Below, piece after piece: positions 45,327 through 54,279 of a stretch of DNA of 64,000 bases. Position 1 is the first letter of the stretch. Each line of letters opens with the position of its first letter. Position numbers and translations under genes: made by a program. The stretch is from Planococcus sp. 107-1. Lineage in GTDB: Bacteria > Bacillota > Bacilli > Bacillales_A > Planococcaceae. The DNA is taken from positions 124,001-188,000 of the forward strand of contig NZ_CP090977.1 of the NCBI RefSeq assembly GCF_021513255.1, written 5' to 3'. A model generated the notes under the pieces. It had not been told where the DNA came from and searched no databases. It was given only the letters and a program-made list of their open reading frames with translations.

Positions 45327-46523
45327 ATGATGAAACAGGAAATTACGGTAAAATTGAATGATAAATTCAAAGCGAGCTATGCGGCAGGCTATCCGTTGAT
45401 CGAAAAAGAGGCTTTAGCCGATACTCAAATGTTGAAAGAAGAAGGATCCCTTCTCAGGTTGACAGATTCGCAAGGGCGCTTTTTAGCCCGCGGCTATTAC
45501 GGCAAGCAAAATAAGGGGCTTGGATGGATTTGGACACGCAATGAAGAGGAAAGCATCGACCAGGCTTTCATGGAACGCAAGTTGGCTAAATCCATTAACA
45601 GAAGGCAGCCCTATTTCGATGATCCGGCAACTACAGCTTTTCGCGTAGTGAACGGGGAAGGTGACGGCTTCGGAGGGTTGACGATCGATTATTACGGCGG
45701 CTATTACTTGTTGAGCTGGTACAGTGAAGGAATCTACACATTTAAAAAAGACATCATTGCGGCGCTTCAGAACGTAGTGGAATTCAAAGGGATCTACGAG
45801 AAGAAACGTTTTGATACGAAAGGCCAGTACATTGAAGACGATGATTTTGTAGCGGGAGAACGCGGCGAGTTCCCATTGATTGTTAAAGAAAATGGCATGA
45901 ATTATGCCGTTTACTTAAATGACGGTGCAATGACCGGTATTTTCTTGGACCAGCGCGATGTGCGCCGGACGATCCGGGACACCTATGCAAAAGGAAAAAC
46001 CGTCTTAAATACTTTCTCATATACCGGTGCTTTTTCGGTGGCTGCTGCACTTGGCGGCGCGGCAAAAACCACGAGCGTGGATTTGGCAAAACGCAGCTCG
46101 AGCAAAACCATCGAGCAGTTTAGTGTGAATGGAATCGATTACGAACAACAAGACATCCTTGTCATGGACGTTTTCAATTATTTTAAATACGCAAAGCGCA
46201 AAGAATTGAAATTCGATATGGTCATCTTGGATCCGCCGAGTTTTGCCCGTTCGAAAAAATACACGTTCAGCACGTCAAAAGATTACACCAACTTGATGCG
46301 TGAAGCCATTGCCATCACAGAAAAGAACGGAATCATCGTTGCTTCTACCAATAGCGCTTCATTTGGCATGAAGAAATTTAAAGGCTTTATCGATAAGGCT
46401 TTTAAAGAAGAAGGAAAGAAATACAGCATTGTAGAAGAATTCACTTTGCCTGCAGATTTCCGCGTCCAAAAAGAGTTTAAAGAAGGCGACTATCTAAAGG
46501 TCTTGTTTATTAAGTTGAAATAG
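45327..46523 (+). CDS. Class I SAM-dependent rRNA methyltransferase (RlmI/YwbD family)
   Basis: 398 residues. N-terminal PUA-like domain, then the methyltransferase domain: VLNTFSYTGAFSVAAALGGA (SAM-binding loop, about residue 230), SVDLAKRS and the catalytic LDPPSFAR. These are the features of large-subunit rRNA cytosine-C5 methyltransferases such as RlmI; B. subtilis YwbD is the likely relative. Start behind ATAGGATGAGAA. Confidence 0.88.
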   Translation: MMKQEITVKLNDKFKASYAAGYPLIEKEALADTQMLKEEGSLLRLTDSQGRFLARGYYGKQNKGLGWIWTRNEEESIDQAFMERKLAKSINRRQPYFDDPATTAFRVVNGEGDGFGGLTIDYYGGYYLLSWYSEGIYTFKKDIIAALQNVVEFKGIYEKKRFDTKGQYIEDDDFVAGERGEFPLIVKENGMNYAVYLNDGAMTGIFLDQRDVRRTIRDTYAKGKTVLNTFSYTGAFSVAAALGGAAKTTSVDLAKRSSSKTIEQFSVNGIDYEQQDILVMDVFNYFKYAKRKELKFDMVILDPPSFARSKKYTFSTSKDYTNLMREAIAITEKNGIIVASTNSASFGMKKFKGFIDKAFKEEGKKYSIVEEFTLPADFRVQKEFKEGDYLKVLFIKLK

Positions 46524-46588
46524 GCCTGAAACTATGGCGAAATCTTGAAGAGGTGCATGGAACATTTTCTAAATCAAGAGGCTGGCTC

Positions 46589-46618
46589 TTGTGCATAGAA
46601 GCCCACTCTCCCTATAAT
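46589..46618 (+). promoter_or_regulatory. Promoter of the DUF3817 gene
   Basis: TTGTGC (46589-46594), 18-base spacer, consensus TATAAT (46613-46618). Confidence 0.6.
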
Positions 46619-46645
46619 GATAAACAGAGAACAAGGGGGAGAACG

Positions 46646-46964
46646 ATGAAAAATTCACTGAAAAAACTTTCGGATCATGGGCTTGATCGAAGGAAGTTCC
46701 TTATTGATCCTTCTTTTCATTGCCATGCCATTGAAATATTTTGTTGATTTGCCGGAAGCGGTCAGCTTTGTCGGGCCGATCCACGGTGCGCTGTTTACGT
46801 TATACATTCTCTTTATCGCTTATATGACGTTCATTGCCAGATGGCCGTTCCGTTTTTCAATCGGTGCATTCGCTGCTGCGTTTATCCCGTTCGGCAATAT
46901 TGTTTTGGACAAACGGCTTGAAAATTGGAAGCAAAATCATTCAACAGAAAATAGTTTGGCTTAA
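46646..46964 (+). CDS. DUF3817 family membrane protein (YdzA-like) (one frameshift)
   Basis: Starts at 46646 behind AAGGGGGAGAACG. An extra A in AAAAAA at 46661-46666 breaks the frame; with five A the product reads MKNSLKNFRIMGLIEGSSLLILLFIAMPLKYF and has about 105 residues. Three helices with GPIHGALFTLYILFIAYM and a basic end, as in DUF3817. Function unknown. Confidence 0.82.
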
Positions 46965-46966
46965 TC

Positions 46967-47003
46967 ATCCGGCTGCGGAACAAATTCCGCAGCCGGATTT
47001 TTT
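46967..47003 (+). terminator. Strong rho-independent terminator
   Basis: ATCCGGCTGCGGAA and TTCCGCAGCCGGAT pair perfectly (14 bp) around CAAA, followed by seven T. Confidence 0.95.
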
Positions 47004-47129
47004 TGCGCCGGAATCTGTCGGTTGGTCTGCAACTAGATTATAATAAAGGCACAAAGAAGACTTTGTTTTCGAATTCTTCTGACCCGTCAGGACGGGCTAG
47101 CATGCACATACATAATTGGAGGCGGGTTG

Positions 47130-48340
47130 ATGGCAAAATCAATAAGTTCGTCCATGGCTGGAAATCCGGTTTATCCGGTCATGTTTGCAATTGGCGCCTG
47201 CCATTTGCTGAATGATTCATTGCAGGCAGTTATTCCCCGATGTTTCCGATACTCGAGAAGGATTTAGGGCTGACTTTCACGCAACTGGGATTGATCGCAT
47301 TCGCGTTGAATATTGTCGCGTCCCTTCTGCAGCCGGTAATTGGATTTATAAGTGACAAGAAACCGATGCCGTTTGCGCTGCCGTTCGGCATGACCAGTTC
47401 GTTTCTCGGAATGGCGGGGCTCGCCTTTGCGCCGGAATATTGGATGATTCTCTTATCGGTCGTCTTTCTCGGCTTCGGTTCAGCCGTATTTCATCCGGAA
47501 GGTTCACGGGTGTCGTATATGGCAGCGGGAACAAAGCGCGGATTGTCCCAATCGATCTTCCAGGTCGGCGGAAATTCTGGACAGGCACTCGCTCCGTTGA
47601 TCAGTGCCTTTATCCTCGTCCCGCTCGGGCAAAGAGGGGCCGCGCTATTTTTATTTGTAGCTGCCCTTGGGATTTTCATCCTATCGAGGATTTCGGTCTG
47701 GTATAAAGAAGAGCTGGCGCAGCAAAAGCTGCAAAAAGGGAAGAAAGTGCTCCTTTCTTCATTGCCGGAACTGACGAAAAGACAAGTAGGTGCAGCGTTG
47801 GCGTTGTTGCTGATCATTATTTTTGCGCGTTCCTTCTACGTTACGAATATGACGAGCTTTTACATTTTTCATTTGATGGAAGCTTACGGATTGACCATTC
47901 AGACAGGGCAGCTCTACATCTTCCTGTTCTTGGCGGTTGGTGCAGCCGGAACATTTTTCGGCGGGCCGCTCGCAGACCGGATTGGCAGAAAAAACGTTAT
48001 TGTGCTGTCGCTTTTGGTGCCGATTCCGCTAGCCCTTGCACTTCCGTATGTTCCGCTATTCGCGGTGCTGATTTTGCTCGCATTGATTGGGTTTTTCATC
48101 ATGCTGAGCTTTTCCGTGACGGTCGTTTATGCGCAGGAGCTCGTCCCGAGCAAAATTGGAACAATGTCCGGGCTAACGGTCGGCTTAGCTTTTGGAATGG
48201 GGGCCATTGGGGGCGTGGTCATTGGGATCTTGATGGATTCCATCGGCGTTTACGAAACAATGGTCGTGGTGTCGTTCTTGCCGATCATCGGCTTAGTCGG
48301 GCTCGGTTTGCCGCGCGACCGGAAAATTACTGCTAGTTAA
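47130..48340 (+). CDS. MFS efflux transporter, fosmidomycin-resistance (Fsr) type (one frameshift)
   Basis: 403 residues when corrected, twelve helices. The start reads MAKSISSSMAGNPVYPVMF behind TTGGAGGCGGG. HLLNDSLQAVIP, then PILEKDLGLTFTQLGLIAFALNI matches the Fsr family opening. The frame breaks at 47236-47241: ATTCCCCGATG should be ATTCCCGCGATG (IPAMFP) or hold one more C. A small perfect hairpin (CCCGTC-AG-GACGGG, about 47082-47095) lies in the leader. Probably exports small drugs or cations. Confidence 0.87.
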
Positions 48341-48364
48341 TCAATCGAAAAGGGTGATGGAGAA

Positions 48365-48925
48365 ATGGCTATAGCAATTCCTGAAATTCCAACGAAAATC
48401 GAAACAGAGCGTTTGGTGCTGCGAATGCCGAAACCGGGAGACGGGGCTGTTATCAATTCCGCGATTCGGGCATCCATTAATGAGTTGAAGCCGTGGCTTC
48501 CGTTTGCCCAAACAACGCCGACAGCTGAAGAAACCGAAATCAATATTTTAGAAGCGCATCTCTTGTTTATGAAAAAAGAAAATCTTCGTTACGTAATCTT
48601 CAGCAAAGAAACCGGTGAATTTATTGGAAGCACCGGATTTCATAGCATAGAATGGGATATTCCGAAAATGGAAATCGGCTATTGGATCAACACGGAAGCG
48701 AGTGGCTTCGGCTATATGTCAGAAGCCATTTCGGCATTGACGGAGCTTGCGTTGAACGGTTTTGGGTGCAAGCGCTTGGAAATCAGATGCGATGCGGAAA
48801 ATTACAAGAGCCGGGCCATTCCTGAAAAGTTAGGATTTGTATTGGAAGGTGTTTTGCATAATGATGAATTATCAGTGGATGGCAAAAACCTGACTGACAC
48901 GTGCATTTATGCAAAATTTAGCTGA
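48365..48925 (+). CDS. GNAT acetyltransferase, RimJ/RimL type
   Basis: 186 residues. IETERLVLRMPKPGDGAVINSAI opens the domain; EIGYWINTEASGFGYMSEAISALTELALNGFGCKRLEIRCDAENYKS is the acetyl-CoA binding block of RimL/RimJ-like enzymes. Probably acetylates a protein N-terminus or a small amine. Start behind GATGGAG. Confidence 0.87.
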   Translation: MAIAIPEIPTKIETERLVLRMPKPGDGAVINSAIRASINELKPWLPFAQTTPTAEETEINILEAHLLFMKKENLRYVIFSKETGEFIGSTGFHSIEWDIPKMEIGYWINTEASGFGYMSEAISALTELALNGFGCKRLEIRCDAENYKSRAIPEKLGFVLEGVLHNDELSVDGKNLTDTCIYAKFS

Positions 48926-48970
48926 GCGAATAAAACAGAGGTTTGCTCAAAGGAAATGGAGCTTTTATCT

Positions 48971-50709
48971 ATGAAGAAACAACAAGAAACGAACGGTCTC
49001 AAACCCTTTATTTCATTGATCCTTTCGTTGAAGATTCCAAAATGGGCGCTTATCTTTGGCCTTGCGACGAGCGTTGTAACGACAATAGTGGGTCTTGCGG
49101 TGCCATTATTGACGCGGATCTGGTCGACGGCTTTTCGGTGGAAACCATCAGCCCCTGGCTTGTCGGGGCACTCGTTGCCGCTTTCATTTTGCAGGCCGTC
49201 ATTAACGGAATATCCATTTATCTATTGAGCATGGTGGGGCAGAAAATCGTAGCTGAACTTCGTGATCGGATGTGGGTGCATTTGATCCGGCTGCGCGTCC
49301 CTTATTTTGATCAGCAAGCAAGCGGGGAAACGGTCAGTCGGGTTGTTAATGACACAGGAATTGTCCGAAACCTGATTACTGACCACTTCCCGCAATTTAT
49401 TACCGGCATCATCTCCATCATCGGAGCAGTCACCATTTTGCTGCTGCTTGATTGGAAAATGACCTTGATTATGCTGATTTCAGTACCGCTTACGATTGCC
49501 ATCATGATTCCGCTTGGACGACGGATGGCGAAAATCTCCAGAAGTCTGCAGGATGAAACGGCGACTTTCACTGGCCATGTTCAACAGACATTGAGCGAAA
49601 TCCGTTTGATGAAATCTTCGACCGCTGAAATGATTGAAGAAAAAAGAGGCCAATCAGGCATCCAGACCTTGTTTCAAATCGGGTTAAAAGAAGCGAGAAT
49701 CTATGCCTTGATTGCGCCGCTAATGTATACCGTGGTGATGGCCGTGATCGTGATGATTATCGGGTACGGCGGAATCCGCGTAGCAGAAGGGACGATGTCG
49801 ACGGGCTCTCTTGTGGCGTTCCTCTTGTATTTGTTCCAAATCATTATGCCGATGACCGGCTTTGCTTTATTTTTTACAGAACTTCAAAAAGCAAAAGGGG
49901 CAACGGAGCGTATTATTGAAATCCTGGATCTGCCGCTTGAAGAAGGGCAGGAAGGTCTGCAAATCGATATCGCGAATAAAACCTTGCGGGTTTCGAACGT
50001 CAGCTTTTCCTATGAAAAAGGCGAGCCAGTATTAAAAAATCTTTCTTTTGAAGCGAAGCCGGGTGAAATGATTGCTTTTGCCGGTCCAAGCGGTGGAGGC
50101 AAAACGACGGTCTTTGGATTGATTGAACGATTTTATGAACCGGAAGACGGAACCATCACGATAGGTGAGACTCCGATAAACGAATTATCAATGCTAGCTT
50201 GGCGCAGCCAAATCGGCTATGTTTCCCAGGAAAGTGCGATGATGGGCGGGACCATCCGGGAGAATTTGGTGTATGGACTCCCGGAAGCCGGAGCTATTTC
50301 AGATGAGGTATTATGGAATGTTGCAGAAATGGCCTACGCAAAAGAATTCATTCAAGAATTTCCAGAGGGGCTGGATACGCAAGTCGGAGAGCGCGGCGTG
50401 AAATTATCGGGAGGGCAGCGCCAGCGAATTGCCATTGCCCGGGCGTTCTTAAGAGATCCGAAAATATTGATGATGGACGAGGCGACCGCGAGCCTGGATA
50501 GCCAATCGGAAGGCATCGTCCAGCAAGCGTTGAGCCGGTTGATGGAAGGGCGCACTACCTTGGTCATTGCCCATCGCTTATCGACCATTGTGGATGCGGA
50601 CCAAATTGTCTTTATTGAAAAAGGCCAAGTGACGGGCATCGGAACCCACGAAGAACTTAGCCGGATGCACGGCCTTTACAGTGAATTTGCGGAACAGCAA
50701 TTGACTTGA
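48971..50709 (+). CDS. bmrA: Multidrug ABC exporter, BmrA/YvcC type (one frameshift)
   Basis: A half-transporter of about 579 residues that would dimerise: six helices then the ATPase domain. It follows B. subtilis BmrA closely by eye: LDTxxSGETVSRVVNDT-like QQASGETVSRVVNDTGIV, IIGYGGIRVAEG, Walker A GPSGGGKTT, signature LSGGQRQR and Walker B LMMDEATASLDSQSE. The frame breaks near 49117: ACGCGGATC should be ACGCGGGATC (LLTRDLVDGFS). The start at 48971 has GGAG nine bases upstream; ATG 48956 is the alternative. Confidence 0.92.
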
Positions 50710-50730
50710 TTAGAGGTTAATAAGGCTGGA

Positions 50731-50900
50731 TGGGCGCTTGCGCTTGTCGCGGCTGACAAGGCGGCTTCGCTTTTCGGTGTCTAGACTCCAGCGCCCAGTC
50801 CCTCGGGGTCTTAAGTCAGCCCACTGCGGAAATCGGGATTTCCTTCGTGTTCTGCCTTAAGCCTGTCGGGACTAGATGGGCGCTTGCGCTTTTCGGGCTT
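50731..50900. repeat. Folded intergenic repeat, copy 1
   Basis: Outer arm GCGCCCAGTCCC (50791-50802) pairs with GGGACT...TGGGCGC (50868-50883). Inside, CTTAAG (50810-50815) pairs with CTTAAG (50856-50861), and GGAAATC pairs with GATTTCC at the tip. The core words GGTCTTAAGTCAGCCC and TTCTGCCTTAAGCCTGTCG recur in copy 2 at 58273-58364, whose outer arms differ but still pair. TGGGCGCTTGCGCTT occurs both at 50730 and 50877. It lies between bmrA and the merR-type gene. Confidence 0.8.
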
Positions 50901-50949
50901 GACCTTGACGCTGCGTTAAGGTGTAGAGTGGTTTTGAGGAGGTGAGCGG

Positions 50950-51714
50950 ATGGAATATACGGTCCAGAAATTGGGCAGGCTGGCAGGGGTCAGCACGCGG
51001 ACGTTGCGTTATTACGATGAAATTGGGCTCCTTGAACCGGCAAGGAAGAATTCATCAGGTTACCGGATTTACGGGCAAGCAGAAGTGGATAAGCTGCAGC
51101 AAATCCTCTTTTACCGGGAACTTGGCGTCGATCTGGAAAGCATCAAGAATATCGTCAATGATCCGTCGTTTGACGGCCCGTCAGCTTTAAGAAGACATCG
51201 GCAGCAGCTCCTTGAAAAACGCAGGCAATTGGATGTTTTGATCACTAATGTGGAAAACACCATTTCTGCAGTGGAAAGGAAGAGTGAAATGGCAGACACT
51301 GAGAAGTTCAAAGGATTTAAACAGCAGCTGATTGAGGACAATGAAAAGCATTACGGCGAGGAAATACGCGCGAAGTACGGCGATGAAACAGTCGACCAAT
51401 CGAATGTGAAGATGCTGAACATGAGCGAAGAAAAATACGCAGAGTTTAAGCGGCTGGAGCAGGAAGTGCTCGATACTTTGGCGTCGGCTATTGAAACCGG
51501 CGATCCGGCTGGTGTTCTTGGACAAAAAACAGCGGACCTTCATAAACAATGGCTGTCTTTTACATGGCCGACCTATAGCAAAGAAGCTCATGCCGGACTT
51601 GCGCAAATGTATGTCGACGATGAACGTTTTGCGGCTTATTACGACAAAGCTCGTCCGGGAGCAGCTAAATTTTTGCGCGATGCTATTTTTGTTTACACAG
51701 GGATGACTAAATAA
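50950..51714 (+). CDS. MerR family regulator with TipAS domain (Mta-like)
   Basis: 254 residues. N-terminal MerR domain (YTVQKLGRLAGVSTRTLRYYDEIGLLEPARK), a coiled coil, and a TipAS drug-binding domain (YSKEAHAGLAQMYVDDERFAAYYDK). B. subtilis Mta has this plan and activates multidrug efflux genes on ligand binding. It stands 240 bases after the bmrA-like exporter on the same strand, which makes that gene a likely target. Start behind GAGGAGGTGAGCGG. Confidence 0.88.
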   Translation: MEYTVQKLGRLAGVSTRTLRYYDEIGLLEPARKNSSGYRIYGQAEVDKLQQILFYRELGVDLESIKNIVNDPSFDGPSALRRHRQQLLEKRRQLDVLITNVENTISAVERKSEMADTEKFKGFKQQLIEDNEKHYGEEIRAKYGDETVDQSNVKMLNMSEEKYAEFKRLEQEVLDTLASAIETGDPAGVLGQKTADLHKQWLSFTWPTYSKEAHAGLAQMYVDDERFAAYYDKARPGAAKFLRDAIFVYTGMTK

Positions 51715-51716
51715 GG

Positions 51717-51761
51717 AACGGTTTCAGTGCTTGTTGAAAAACAGGCACTGGCCGTTTTTTT
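51717..51761 (+). terminator. Terminator after the merR-type gene
   Basis: AACGG-CAGTGC-GTT pairs with AAC-GCACTG-CCGTT, with small internal loops, followed by a T run. Confidence 0.85.
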
Positions 51762-51798
51762 GTTTAACTTTTAAAGCGATCCAGGAATTTTTCAAAGA

Positions 51799-51851
51799 GT
51801 CGGGAGTATTTATTTGAAAGTCGGGAGTATGCCAATAAAAGTCGGGAGTAT
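51799..51851. repeat. Array B: three perfect GTCGGGAGTAT cores at a 21-bp period
   Basis: GTCGGGAGTAT occurs at 51799-51809, 51820-51830 and 51841-51851, exactly 21 bases apart, each preceded by AAAG or AAGAG. The ten-base spacers differ. Weaker versions may flank it (about 51778 and 51862). It lies directly after a terminator, as array A does, and before a PhoP box. Confidence 0.75.
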
Positions 51852-51937
51852 TCGACTCCAAGTTAAGAATAAAGAGAAAATTCGCTTTTTGTGAGAACAA
51901 CTCTTCTTCTATTTTTCTACTATTTCGGCTTAAATGG

Positions 51938-51975
51938 TTTACAAATTCTTAACAAAAATTCACATTTTATTTACA
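51938..51975 (+). promoter_or_regulatory. PhoP box
   Basis: Four hexamers fitting TT(A/C/T)A(C/T)A: TTTACA (51938), TTAACA (51949), TTCACA (51959), TTTACA (51970), spaced 11, 10 and 11 bases. This is the direct-repeat array bound by B. subtilis PhoP. The -10 box starts 22 bases after the last hexamer, a usual geometry for activation. Predicts induction by phosphate starvation. Confidence 0.8.
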
Positions 51976-51993
51976 GCATTTCGATCAAAAATT

Positions 51994-52002
51994 TGCTAAA
52001 CT
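51994..52002 (+). promoter_or_regulatory. Extended -10 box downstream of the PhoP box
   Basis: TGCTAAACT: TGn followed by TAAACT. No good -35 box, as expected of an activator-dependent promoter. Confidence 0.6.
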
Positions 52003-52060
52003 AAACCCATCTTAGTCACTTAGCCAAGGCCATGCGTTACTATTCAGGAGGAGAGTTTTC

Positions 52061-52897
52061 ATGGAAGAAAATAGGACGGTGTCCACTATTCCACTTAAGG
52101 TTATGTCATTCAATATCGCTCACGGGATGGGAATGGACAATAAAGTGGATTTGGAGAGAATCGCCTATATCATTGAACAGTCAGGGACAGAAGTGATCGG
52201 CTTGCAGGAACTTGACCGTTATTTTGATGAACGCAGTTCGTTTATTGATCAGGTAGAATGGTTGAGCGAAAGGCTCGGCATGTATGCGGCTTTTGGAGCA
52301 AATCTAAATTTGGAGCCCATTGAAGCAGAAAGGCCTCGAAGACAATACGGAAACGCTGTGTTCAGCAAGTATCCTATCAAGTATGTAGAAAATCATTTAT
52401 TGACTGAAGTGGAGTCCCCGTTTACGCCAAGTGAACAACGCGGTATTTTAGAAGCGGTGATTGAAGTGAAAGGCACCTACCTTAGTTTTTATAACACGCA
52501 TTTATCCTTGAAAGAAGAACAGCTTCAACTAAATGTAGATGAAATTTTGGCTATTATGGACAAAAGCCATTTTCCAAAAGTGTTGACCGGAGACTTTAAT
52601 GCGAATCCGGAACAACCGCAGATCAAACGGTTAACAAATTGGTTGAATGATGCGTTCGCGGATGTAGAAGAAGGGAAATCCTTTACATATCCAGCACCCC
52701 ATCAAGATGGAAGTGACGGCGTCATGTTAAAACCGATAACCCGCATTGACTACATTTTGACGGATTCACTGTTGCCGCCAAAACAGGCATCGGTTATTGA
52801 AACTTCGGCTTCTGACCATTTGCCGATTGTAGCGGAACTTGTCTTGGCTAGTGCAGCAAAACCGACAAAATCTGCAGCAGGCATGAGAAATCAATAA
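52061..52897 (+). CDS. Endonuclease/exonuclease/phosphatase family hydrolase, predicted Pho regulon
   Basis: 278 residues, no signal peptide. All EEP motifs are present: SFNIAHG, LQELD, NTHLS, GDFNANP, TRIDYIL and SDHLPI (catalytic His). Such enzymes cleave phosphodiesters of lipids, nucleic acids or sugar phosphates. The PhoP box upstream points to phosphate scavenging, for example turnover of phospholipid head groups or cell-wall phosphodiesters. Start behind GGAGGAGAG. Confidence 0.88.
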   Translation: MEENRTVSTIPLKVMSFNIAHGMGMDNKVDLERIAYIIEQSGTEVIGLQELDRYFDERSSFIDQVEWLSERLGMYAAFGANLNLEPIEAERPRRQYGNAVFSKYPIKYVENHLLTEVESPFTPSEQRGILEAVIEVKGTYLSFYNTHLSLKEEQLQLNVDEILAIMDKSHFPKVLTGDFNANPEQPQIKRLTNWLNDAFADVEEGKSFTYPAPHQDGSDGVMLKPITRIDYILTDSLLPPKQASVIETSASDHLPIVAELVLASAAKPTKSAAGMRNQ

Positions 52898-52901
52898 ACC
52901 G

Positions 52902-52938
52902 AAAAAAGCCGGAAGCATCCTTTGCTTCCGGCTTTTTT
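52902..52938. terminator. Bidirectional terminator
   Basis: AAAAAAGCCGGAAGC pairs perfectly with GCTTCCGGCTTTTTT. Separates the EEP gene from the convergent queuosine genes. Confidence 0.95.
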
Positions 52939-52943
52939 CATGC

Positions 52944-53573
52944 TTATGAATAGCTGTGTTCAGCTGCTATGCGTTCGCGCCGGCATATTTTCACCAGCAA
53001 ATAGACAAGCGGTGTGTCGAGAGCCGCAGCGCACCATTTGAAAGCGTATTGCGTGAAAATCATGGCGATCAATGCAGAAAGCGGCATCGTTCCGTAAAAA
53101 GCGATAACGATAAAAATCGTCGTATCGACCAACTGGCTGACCATCGTCGAAGCATTATTGCGCAGCCACAATTTCGACTCGCCGTGGCGGTCTTTTAATT
53201 TGTGGAAAATGGTAACGTCCAGGTTTTGGCTGATGAAATAGGAAACGAGGCTCGCTAGCGTGACACGGAAGCCCGCTGAAAAAATGGTTTCAAAAGAAGC
53301 CTGATCACCGAAAAACGGAGCCGAAGGCAACTGGATGGCGAAATAGATAAATGCCAGGGCGCATAATTGTGTGATGAAACCGGCAAATACCGTTTTTCGC
53401 GCCGCTTCTTTTCCGTACACCTCAGCAATGGTATCGGTAATCGGAAAAGTGAACACATACACGATGACCGCAGCTGGCAGAACGAGCCACTCGCCGATGC
53501 TGAAAAGTTTTACCGCCAAAATATTCGAGAGAATCAACAAGCCGACAAAAGCGCCGTTTAAGTAAAGCAACAT
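52944..53573 (-). CDS. Queuosine precursor transporter (YhhQ/YpdP family)
   Basis: 209 residues, six helices, VUT_1 family: VGLLILSNILAVKLFSIG, VYVFTFPITDTIAEVYGKEAARKTVFAGF, and LVSYFISQNLDVTIFHKLKDR. Members import preQ0/preQ1. It is 13 bases after queF, in the same preQ1-riboswitch unit, so salvage and synthesis are shut off together. Start behind AGGGGG. Confidence 0.92.
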   Translation of the reverse strand: MLLYLNGAFVGLLILSNILAVKLFSIGEWLVLPAAVIVYVFTFPITDTIAEVYGKEAARKTVFAGFITQLCALAFIYFAIQLPSAPFFGDQASFETIFSAGFRVTLASLVSYFISQNLDVTIFHKLKDRHGESKLWLRNNASTMVSQLVDTTIFIVIAFYGTMPLSALIAMIFTQYAFKWCAAALDTPLVYLLVKICRRERIAAEHSYS

Positions 53574-53586
53574 CTAGACGGCCCCC

Positions 53587-54080
53587 TTAGCGATTGGTAA
53601 TCGTTTCAGGATACATGTCGTGATTCATCATCCGGTACGATGCCATTTCTTCGTATTTTGTTCCAGGTTTGCCGTAATTCGTATAAGGGTCGATGGAAAG
53701 GCCGCCGCGCGGTGTGAATTTCCCCCATACTTCAATATAGCGGGTTCCATTAATTTAATCAGATCGTTCATGATGATATTGACGACATCTTCGTGGAAAT
53801 CGCCATGGTTGCGGAAGCTGAATAAATACAATTTCAAGGATTTGCTTTCCACCAATTTTTTATCCGGGATGAAGCTGATGTACATCGTCGCGAAATCCGG
53901 CTGTCCCGTTTGCGGACAAAGCGAAGTGAATTCCGGGCAATTGAATTTCACGAAATAATCCCGTGTGTGGAGATTATCAATCGGTTCCAAAATGTCCGGA
54001 TCGTACTCGAATTTGTATTTGGTGTTCTGATTGCCGAGCAATGATAAGTGATCTAATGTGTCTTCGTTTCTTCCTGCCAT
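53587..54080 (-). CDS. queF: NADPH-dependent preQ0 reductase QueF (one frameshift)
   Basis: QueF reduces the nitrile preQ0 to preQ1 in queuosine synthesis. The catalytic block [18 protein letters not shown] (nucleophilic Cys) and [20 protein letters not shown] (QueF motif) are intact. The frame breaks at 53741-53744: on the minus strand GAACCCGCTAT needs one more C to give [23 protein letters not shown] and a stop at 53587. 164 residues, the normal unimodular length. Confidence 0.94.
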
Positions 54081-54086
54081 GAAAAA

Positions 54087-54121
54087 AGGCCTCCCTCAAG
54101 TAGCCGGCTTGAGAGAGGCCT
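54087..54121 (-). terminator. Second hairpin, just ahead of queF, holding its ribosome site
   Basis: On the minus strand AGGCCTCTCTCAAG pairs with CTTGAGGGAGGCCT, followed by TTTTTTC and the queF ATG. The 3' arm contains GGGAGG, the only ribosome site, so when formed it can both terminate transcription and hide the site. Confidence 0.75.
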
Positions 54122-54130
54122 ATAAAAAAC

Positions 54131-54166
54131 GGAAAAAGAAAAGCCGAATCGCATGTGGATTCGGCT
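54131..54166 (-). terminator. Terminator of the preQ1 riboswitch
   Basis: On the minus strand AGCCGAATC pairs with GATTCGGCT, then TTTCTTTTT. It lies 14 bases after the aptamer. Confidence 0.8.
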
Positions 54167-54179
54167 GAGTTTCGTCAAT

Positions 54180-54218
54180 CCATAGTTTTTTATAGAGGGT
54201 GAAATGCTATGAACCTCT
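54180..54218 (-). ncRNA. preQ1-I riboswitch aptamer
   Basis: On the minus strand the aptamer runs AGAGGTTC-atagcatttc-ACCCTCT followed by ATAAAAAACTA. P1 (AGAGG/CCTCT), the conserved GGTTC, ACCCTCTATAAAAAACTA and the A-rich tail that forms the pseudoknot match the class I consensus known from B. subtilis queC. The loop is slightly longer than in B. subtilis. It precedes queF and a queuosine transporter gene, as expected. Confidence 0.92.
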
Positions 54219-54279
54219 CCCGTTGCCGGGTTATAAAATTAGTCTAACTCATTCATAGTAAAAGACTTTCCCATCGGTG

